From positions 1 through 5,727 of the forward strand of contig CAIMWY010000381.1 of the NCBI GenBank assembly GCA_903845315.1: a stretch of 5,727 nucleotides of DNA, read 5' to 3'. This DNA comes from an uncultured Burkholderiales bacterium. GTDB taxonomy: Bacteria; Pseudomonadota; Gammaproteobacteria; Burkholderiales; Burkholderiaceae. Positions 1-4,629 of the stretch are shown in pieces. The position numbers and the translations under genes are program-made. The stretch's first letter is position 1; every line of letters begins with the position of its first letter. Under the pieces are notes generated by a model. The model worked only from the letters and a program-made list of their open reading frames with translations. It did no database searches and was not told the origin of the DNA.

Positions 1-114
1 GCCTGATGACCATAGCAAGTTGGTACCACTCCTTCCCATCCCGAACAGGACAGTGAAACGACTTAGCGCCGATGATAGTGCGGGTTCCCGTGTGAAAGTA
101 GGACATTGTCAGGC
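1..114 (+). rRNA. rrf: 5S ribosomal RNA
   Basis: This is the RNA of the large ribosomal subunit central protuberance. The 5' end (GCCTGATGAC) pairs with the 3' end (GTCAGGC at 108-114) to form helix I. Between them are the conserved 5S blocks: CCATAGCAAGTTGGTACCAC, the loop C region with CCATCCCGAACAGGACAGTGAAACG, and the GATGATAGTG...GTGAAAGTAGG segment of loop E and helices IV/V. The length of about 114 nt is normal. One or two bases of the mature 5' end may lie outside the window. It is followed at once by a strong terminator, so it is the last gene of an rRNA operon whose 16S and 23S genes must be to the left. The sequence style fits Burkholderiales. Confidence 0.97.
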
Positions 115-126
115 TCTTACAGCCTC

Positions 127-164
127 AAAAAGCCCCATTCGAAAGAATGGGGCTTTTTGTTTTT
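127..164 (+). terminator. Strong, probably bidirectional, intrinsic terminator after 5S rRNA
   Basis: A perfect inverted repeat has arms AAAAAGCCCCATTC (127-140) and GAATGGGGCTTTTT (145-158), closed by a GAAA tetraloop at 141-144, and a further T-rich stretch runs to 164. Because the arms begin with A5 and end with T5, the minus strand also shows a GC-rich stem followed by T5. The minus-strand hydrolase gene stops only 6 bases to the right, at 170. One element can therefore end both the rRNA operon and the convergent mRNA. Confidence 0.93.
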
Positions 165-169
165 CTGTC

Positions 170-1093
170 TCATACATTGATCAACAAATTGCCTTCGCGG
201 CGCACAGCAGCACTCTTCTCTAAAGAGTCGCACATCGAAAGGCCCCACTCACGGTACGACATAGATGGCGCGTAGCGCGTTTGCAGCAATCTTAAATACT
301 CGCAATCTTGGGTCCACTGCAAGAAATCATCCATGTCAATGCGTTGTAACTCAAGCAACTTGAACTTCAACATCACCTTGGCCGCGTAATTTGCATGTTT
401 GACAGGATCTTGGCGAAAACTTGCCAATCGACTGCGCGCGTTACGAAGTGCCAAATGAACATCTGTAAACAAACCGCCATGCCCTGGCAACACCACCTTG
501 ACATGCAAGGCCTCAATCAAATCAAGAGTTTGGGCAACTTCATCGAAGGCTTCAATGCCTTCAATCTCTGGAAACACAACGCCAAAACCGTTCTCCCATA
601 GCGCATCCGCAGAAACAAGGATGCCGAACTCCTGACAAAACAAAACGATCGAGTTCGGATCGTGGCCTGGCGCAGCATGCGCCACCCATTCCCGGCCTGA
701 CACTGAGAACCTATCACCCGAACGAATCACGTCGTTCGCAACAAACTGCGGGCAATGTTGGCCTGTTGGCGTGTAAGTCAAAGCCGCAGGATCCCAGTCG
801 AACACAAAATCCGCATGTCCTGGAGGCACCAAAGTATGCAATTGTGGATACGAAAGTTGCAACTGCGCATTGCCACCGCAGTGGTCACTGTGCAAATGCG
901 TGTTGATCAGACGCGTCAAGGATGCATCACCCAAAGCAAGTTTCACCAAATCTTGCGTTTGTTGGGCATGCGTCCAATAACCAGAGTCAATCAACACCGC
1001 ATGCTGATCGTCCTGCAACAACACATTGTTCGATGAAAGCCATCCGCGTTGAAAAAATGAAATGTCAGACGGCAGCACTGATGCGTCATTCAT
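170..1093 (-). CDS. MBL-fold (metallo-beta-lactamase superfamily) hydrolase
   Basis: This is a 307-residue soluble hydrolase of the metallo-beta-lactamase fold, with no signal peptide visible. All expected metal ligands can be seen: the H-x-H-x-D-H motif (H66, H68, D70, H71 in THLHSDHCGG), H144 in APGHDPN, D163 in SADALWE and H205 in LPGHGG. Family knowledge therefore supports a binuclear metal site and hydrolysis of an ester, thioester or lactone. The roughly 100 residues after H205 are largely helical and Lys/Arg-rich, resembling the C-terminal extension of the glyoxalase II/LACTB2-like branches. The start chosen is the ATG at 1093. It overlaps the end of the upstream ligase gene by 8 bases (ATGAATGA), which implies translational coupling, and only weak purine-rich sequence precedes it. 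An upstream in-frame ATG at 1150 would lie well inside the ligase and is less likely; a GTG at 1111 cannot be excluded. The substrate is unknown. The pairing with an acyl-CoA ligase suggests an acyl-thioester or acyl-ester substrate, but that is inference. Confidence 0.9.
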   Translation of the reverse strand: MNDASVLPSDISFFQRGWLSSNNVLLQDDQHAVLIDSGYWTHAQQTQDLVKLALGDASLTRLINTHLHSDHCGGNAQLQLSYPQLHTLVPPGHADFVFDWDPAALTYTPTGQHCPQFVANDVIRSGDRFSVSGREWVAHAAPGHDPNSIVLFCQEFGILVSADALWENGFGVVFPEIEGIEAFDEVAQTLDLIEALHVKVVLPGHGGLFTDVHLALRNARSRLASFRQDPVKHANYAAKVMLKFKLLELQRIDMDDFLQWTQDCEYLRLLQTRYAPSMSYREWGLSMCDSLEKSAAVRREGNLLINV

Positions 1094-2786
1094 GGCTTGT
1101 TCTAAGTTCACGTCGCAACACTTTTCCCACATTAGATTTAGGCAACTCATCCCTGAACTCGATGTACTTAGGCATCTTGTAGCCGGTTAAATTGTCCCGG
1201 CAAAAACGCACCACATCCTCTTCGGTCAGGGTCACATCACTGCGCACCACAAACACCTTGATCGCCTCGCCTTGTTTTTCATCTGGCACGCCCACAGCGG
1301 CGCACTCGACCACCCCAGGGCAGAGCGAAATCACGTTCTCCAACTCATTGGGAAACACATTGAAGCCGCTGACCAAAATCATGTCCTTCTTGCGGTCTAC
1401 GATGCGCGTGAACCCCTGCGCATCCATCACGCCAATATCGCCAGTGCGCATAAAACCGTCAGCTGTAAAAGCCTTTGCCGTCTCCTCGGCCTGCAAGTAA
1501 TAACCCGTCATCACATTCGGCCCTTTGATACAAATCTCGCCTGTCGCGCCAGTGGGCACACTAACGCCCGCATCGTCCTTGATGGCAATCTCTATTCCAG
1601 ACAAAGGCAAACCAATAGAGCCACTGAAATGCTTGGCAGTCACAGGGTTGTTGGTGCCAATTGCACAGGTCTCACTCATGCCCCAGCCTTCCACCATCGC
1701 ACAACCCGTCACCTCTTGCCAGCGCATGGCAGTACCCTCACTTGCAGCCATCCCACCCGCTTGCGACACACATAAACTTGAAAAATCAATCGTCTTAAAG
1801 TGTGGGTGCTGCAACAGTGCATTGAACAAGGTGTTCACCGCAGGCAGCAAATGGAATGGGCGCCTTTTCAGGACATCGACAAACTTGCCAATGTCACGCG
1901 GATTCGGAATCAACGTAATCTGCGCCCCCCAACGCATCGCTAACAAAGTCAACGTTAATGCAAAAATGTGATAAAGCGGCAACGCCGCTATGCAATTGAT
2001 ATTGCGCACATCACCCACACGCGTCACGGCCGGAGAAAACCAAGCCTGCGCTTGCAAAATCGCCGCCACGATATTGCGATCTGTCAGCACCGCCCCCTTC
2101 GACAAACCCGTTGTTCCCCCCGTGTATTGCAAAAATGCAGTCGAATCTAAGCGGCGCCCACTTGCCTTGAGCGTGCGCTGCCCCCCCTCAAGCAGCGCTT
2201 GCTTGAAGGACACGATATGCCGAAATTGACCTGAACGCGTGATGCGAGGCAGCTTGAAAGCAGGCACCATCCTTGCCAAATGCCGCACAGCAAACGTAAT
2301 CCAATGGCCAAACCAAAACCCCAACATATCCCCCATCCCCGCAACGACCACCGTTTCAATCGGCGTGTCGTCAATCACCGCCTCAAGCGTATGGGCGAAG
2401 TTTTCCAAAATCACAATCGTGCTTGCCCCCGAGTCCTTGAGCTGATGCGCCAACTCACGTGCCGTGTACAGCGGATTCACATTCACACACACATAACCTG
2501 CGCGCAAGACGGCAGCCATCACCACCGCAAACTGCGGAATATTGGGCAACATGATCGCCACCCGCGCACCCGGGCTTAGCCCTCGCGATTGCAACCACGC
2601 CCCCACCGCTGCGGAGGCTTGGTCTAACTCGCCATACGTCATCCAGCGGTCCATACATACTGAAAACCGAGACGATGCATGCTTTTTAAAAGACTCCTCC
2701 AGGAGCTGTGCCACTGAAGCAAACTGTTCTGGATGGACCGTGTGCGCCACCCCCTCGGGGTAAGCGCCAAACCAAGGTTGATTCAT
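1086..2786 (-). CDS. fadD: Long-chain fatty acid-CoA ligase, FadD family
   Basis: The 566-residue protein is a member of the ANL adenylating superfamily. It converts a fatty acid, ATP and CoA to acyl-CoA, AMP and pyrophosphate, the entry step to beta-oxidation, probably at the inner face of the cytoplasmic membrane. It can be aligned by eye with E. coli FadD (561 aa) over nearly its whole length, for example VNVNPLYTARELAHQLKDSG at 101-120. The phosphate-binding loop is YTGGTTGLSKGA at 221-232. The adenine-site motif is EGWGMSET at 366-373, with Trp and Met where EGYGLTE is usual. The hinge and FadD signature run from RTGD (447-450) through DRKKD (464-468) to SGFNVFPNELE. The catalytic lysine of the C-terminal domain is K555 in PKSNVGK. 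The ATG at 2786 is preceded by GAGGAGA. It is the first gene of a two-gene leftward unit with the MBL hydrolase. Chain-length preference cannot be read from the sequence, and the symbol denotes the family, since Burkholderiales often carry several paralogues. Confidence 0.93.
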   Translation of the reverse strand: MNQPWFGAYPEGVAHTVHPEQFASVAQLLEESFKKHASSRFSVCMDRWMTYGELDQASAAVGAWLQSRGLSPGARVAIMLPNIPQFAVVMAAVLRAGYVCVNVNPLYTARELAHQLKDSGASTIVILENFAHTLEAVIDDTPIETVVVAGMGDMLGFWFGHWITFAVRHLARMVPAFKLPRITRSGQFRHIVSFKQALLEGGQRTLKASGRRLDSTAFLQYTGGTTGLSKGAVLTDRNIVAAILQAQAWFSPAVTRVGDVRNINCIAALPLYHIFALTLTLLAMRWGAQITLIPNPRDIGKFVDVLKRRPFHLLPAVNTLFNALLQHPHFKTIDFSSLCVSQAGGMAASEGTAMRWQEVTGCAMVEGWGMSETCAIGTNNPVTAKHFSGSIGLPLSGIEIAIKDDAGVSVPTGATGEICIKGPNVMTGYYLQAEETAKAFTADGFMRTGDIGVMDAQGFTRIVDRKKDMILVSGFNVFPNELENVISLCPGVVECAAVGVPDEKQGEAIKVFVVRSDVTLTEEDVVRFCRDNLTGYKMPKYIEFRDELPKSNVGKVLRRELRTSHE

Positions 2787-2796
2787 AAATATCTGG

Positions 2797-2803
2797 TCTC
2801 CTC
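2797..2803 (-). promoter_or_regulatory. Shine-Dalgarno sequence of the fadD-family gene
   Basis: On the minus strand the bases read GAGGAGA, followed by ten bases (CCAGATATTT) and then the ATG at 2786. This is a good anti-16S match at slightly long spacing, and it fixes the ligase start. It is the clearest ribosome binding site in the window; the other protein genes start with weak or no such signal. Confidence 0.75.
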
Positions 2804-2804
2804 A

Positions 2805-2909
2805 CCTAGGCATTGTGCAGGCCACAACATGCCGCTCTCATTGGGGCTGACCCCACAATCACACACCCTAGGCAAAGCCGGACGAACAAACAGCAAAAGA
2901 AAACCTAGG
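2805..2909. repeat. Three CCTAGG palindromes, candidate operator cluster
   Basis: Identical CCTAGG hexamers lie at 2805-2810, 2867-2872 and 2904-2909, which is 62 and 37 bases apart start to start. Read on the minus strand, each is followed by a short G/T-rich stretch (TTTTC, GTGTG, TGAGG). CTAG is known to be scarce in many bacterial genomes, so three copies within 105 bp of a divergent promoter region are unlikely to be neutral background. The most upstream copy overlaps the small inverted repeat next to the GNAT -10 box. A transcription factor operator is one reading. I cannot name the factor. Confidence 0.4.
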
Positions 2910-2918
2910 GAATACCCT

Positions 2919-2924
2919 TACAAT
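2919..2924 (+). promoter_or_regulatory. Probable -10 box of the GNAT gene; likely leaderless transcript
   Basis: TACAAT, one mismatch from TATAAT, lies seven bases before the ATG at 2931, so transcription would begin at or within a base or two of the start codon. No Shine-Dalgarno sequence precedes the ATG, which agrees with a leaderless mRNA. No good -35 hexamer is seen. Instead an AGGG-AATA-CCCT inverted repeat (2907-2918) directly abuts the -10 box and overlaps a CCTAGG site, so an activator or repressor may act here. Confidence 0.4.
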
Positions 2925-2930
2925 GTGCCC

Positions 2931-3659
2931 ATGACTATTGCACACACTCTGATCAGGACCCTCACAGAAGCTGGACGCAACGTGATGCGCTTCGCAGGCG
3001 TTACACAACACGCTAAACCCGACACAGAGGGCGTCGTCATCCCAATTTTCCCTCTCACCACAGAGCACTTACCTAAAATAAAGGCCCACTTGCTGGCCCT
3101 GGCACCGCACGACCGTTATCTGCGGTTTGGTTACGCCGCCGGCGACGAACACATCAAACGCTACTGCGAAGGACTGCTCTTTGAGCGCGACGAAATCTAC
3201 GGCATCTTCAACCGTCACCTCAACATCGTTGCCATGGCCCACCTCGCATTGATGGGGGGGGAGGGAGTCGCAAAACCAAGCGCTGAATTTGGTGTCTCTG
3301 TCTTGGCCTATGCCCGTGGGCGCGGCTACGGAGCGCGATTGTTTGAACGAGCCGTCATCCATGCACGCAACGAGAACGTCTCGCAAATCTACATCCACGC
3401 CCTCAGTGAAAACGCACCCATGATTCGCATCGCACGAAAAAGCGGCGCCACCGTCGAGCGTGACGGCTCAGAAACCGAGGCCTACCTCAGCCTGCCCAAA
3501 CGAGATCTCGACAGCCGCGTTTCAGAGCTCATGATCGATCAATACGCCAAGGCCAACTACCTCATCAAGTCCGACGCCCAAAAATTTTGGAGCTTCCTCT
3601 CCAACGTCCAAGAAATTCGACAAGGCGTTCGTCATGGTCGACACCAATCCGCCGAGTAA
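2931..3659 (+). CDS. GNAT-family N-acetyltransferase
   Basis: The 242-residue protein belongs to the GCN5-related acetyltransferases, which move an acetyl group from acetyl-CoA to an amine. The core runs from about residue 35 (VVIPIFPLTTEHLPKIKAHL) to 188. It includes the DRYLRFGY stretch at 61-68 that I recognise from Burkholderiales members of this family, a central beta strand (AEFGVSVL, 118-125), and motif A RGRGYGAR at 129-136, the pyrophosphate-binding loop for CoA. A further strand and helix follow (IYIHALSENAPMIRIARKSG, 153-172). The last 50 or so residues form a charged, probably helical tail outside the GNAT fold. The ATG at 2931 is preferred because the frame upstream overlaps the fadD start and has no family-like sequence; ATG at 2985 (M19) is possible. 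A run of eight G lies at 3254-3261. The gene is 67 bases from corC on the same strand and may share its transcript. The substrate is unknown. Confidence 0.88.
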   Translation: MTIAHTLIRTLTEAGRNVMRFAGVTQHAKPDTEGVVIPIFPLTTEHLPKIKAHLLALAPHDRYLRFGYAAGDEHIKRYCEGLLFERDEIYGIFNRHLNIVAMAHLALMGGEGVAKPSAEFGVSVLAYARGRGYGARLFERAVIHARNENVSQIYIHALSENAPMIRIARKSGATVERDGSETEAYLSLPKRDLDSRVSELMIDQYAKANYLIKSDAQKFWSFLSNVQEIRQGVRHGRHQSAE

Positions 3660-3726
3660 CTAAGCTGCCATTCGCTTGGGCTATGCTAAAGCCTTACAAA
3701 CTCTCGCGGCAGCTCGCCGCACAACA

Positions 3727-4629
3727 GTGACAGACCCGCATTACCGAGGTAGCCAACCAGCTGACAAACGAAGTTACTGGCAGCGCCTGATTGAATTCAT
3801 CCACCCTGGACCCGACTCGCGCGAAGAACTGCTCGGCGCCTTCTCCGATGCCGAAGACAACCGCGTCATCGGCGCCGAAAGCCGTGCCATGCTCGAAGGT
3901 GTTTTACGCATGGCCGACCTCTCCGCGGGTGACGTCATGGTCGCCGCCCCGCGCATGGATGTCATCGACATCGAAGCCTCCCTCGAAGACACCTTGCACC
4001 ACGTCATCGACACCGGCCACTCACGCTTTCCTGTTTTTGAACAAGAGCGCGACAACATGGTCGGCATCTTGCTCGCCAAAGACCTGCTCAAACTCCAGCG
4101 CTCTCCCACCTTGAATGTGCGCACCCTGCTGCGAGCACCTGTTTTTGTTCCCGAGAGCAAAAGTCTCAACGACTTGCTGCGCGAATTTCGTAACACCCGC
4201 AACCACATGGCCCTGGTCGTCGATGAATTTGGTCGCATCGCTGGCCTCATCACCATCGAAGACGTGCTGGAACAAATCGTGGGTGACATCGAAGACGAGT
4301 TCGACCAAGCCGAAGACGCTGGCGACATCTTTGCCCTAGCGGACCGCACCTACCGCGTCAGCGGCGACACCGCCATCGAGCGTGTTACGGAAGCCTTTGA
4401 ACTAGAACCCACACGCCAAGAAGAAGACGCCGCAGAAGACAACAAATTCGACACCATCGGCGGCTTCATCGCCCACGCCATGGGTCATGTTCCGCGCCGT
4501 GGCGAACACTTCGACTGGATGGGCCTGCGCTTTCAGGTATTGCTCACCAAAGCTGGCGCGGTCAAATGGTTCAAGGTCTATCCAGTTCTCCACCAGCCTC
4601 ATGGACGCACCAAGGCGCCGAACCCCTAG
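3727..4629 (+). CDS. corC: CorC/YbeX-type twin-CBS domain protein
   Basis: The 300-residue cytoplasmic protein belongs to the HlyC/CorC family without the DUF21 membrane domain, close to E. coli YbeX/CorC (292 aa). It begins with a charged N-terminal segment (FIHPGPDSREELLG, 24-37). The first CBS domain (about 68-125) carries GDVMVAAPRMDVID and GHSRFPVFE. The second (about 133-190) carries FVPESKSLNDLL, VVDEFGRIAGLITIEDVLEQ and GDIEDEFD. The C-terminal transporter-associated CorC_HlyC domain (about 204-285) has FDTIGGFIAHAMGHVPRRGE. CBS pairs bind adenine nucleotides. The family is linked to Mg2+/Co2+ efflux in Salmonella and to ribosome metabolism in E. coli. GTG at 3727 is chosen because homologues begin with a similar T/S-D-P stretch; no clear ribosome binding site is seen, and a 5-bp hairpin (GCGGC-AGCTC-GCCGC, 3706-3720) lies just before it. 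A TTG at 3676 would add 17 unlikely residues. The 3' end overlaps lnt by 29 bases, matching the conserved ybeX-lnt order. Confidence 0.93.
   Translation: MTDPHYRGSQPADKRSYWQRLIEFIHPGPDSREELLGAFSDAEDNRVIGAESRAMLEGVLRMADLSAGDVMVAAPRMDVIDIEASLEDTLHHVIDTGHSRFPVFEQERDNMVGILLAKDLLKLQRSPTLNVRTLLRAPVFVPESKSLNDLLREFRNTRNHMALVVDEFGRIAGLITIEDVLEQIVGDIEDEFDQAEDAGDIFALADRTYRVSGDTAIERVTEAFELEPTRQEEDAAEDNKFDTIGGFIAHAMGHVPRRGEHFDWMGLRFQVLLTKAGAVKWFKVYPVLHQPHGRTKAPNP

Larger units (their letters stand above)
2787..2930. promoter_or_regulatory. Divergent intergenic control region between fadD and the GNAT gene
   Basis: This 144-bp non-coding stretch must hold the start signals of the leftward ligase-hydrolase unit and of the rightward GNAT gene. 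It contains three CCTAGG palindromes (2805, 2867, 2904). It also has a perfect 5+5 inverted repeat TTGTG-CAGGC-CACAA at 2813-2827 and another, TGGGG-CTGA-CCCCA, at 2842-2855. The first of these lies in the expected leader of the ligase mRNA; the second may lie there too, depending on where transcription starts. I found no convincing -35/-10 pair for the leftward promoter. No regulator gene is adjacent. Confidence 0.6.

Noticed and set aside
1094..1150. N-terminal extension of the MBL hydrolase to the ATG at 1150
   Set aside because: It would overlap the ligase by 65 bases and add 19 residues with no homologue-like character. The ATGAATGA overlap at 1093 is a typical coupled start.
1272..1971. 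Plus-strand open frames of up to 167 residues opposite fadD
   Set aside because: They are shadows of a gene with complete adenylating-enzyme motifs, and their compositions resemble no protein family.
2733..2930. N-terminal extension of the GNAT protein by 66 residues
   Set aside because: It would overlap the fadD start and cross the whole divergent control region, and the added sequence does not look like a protein domain.
2923..2934. Mini-frame ATG-TGC-CCA-TGA ending in an ATGA overlap with the GNAT start
   Set aside because: It is only three codons long and overlaps the proposed -10 box, so it would probably not be transcribed. Chance occurrence is more likely.
3676..3726. TTG start for CorC
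   Set aside because: The added 17 residues do not match the family. The GTG at 3727 gives the usual length and N-terminal sequence. The TATGCTAAA stretch at 3682-3690 could instead be promoter-like, but no matching -35 was found, so it was not listed.
3774..4349. Minus-strand 191-residue open frame opposite corC
   Set aside because: Its Ser/Arg/Met-rich composition is typical of the antisense of a GC-rich gene. The opposite strand encodes clear CBS domains.
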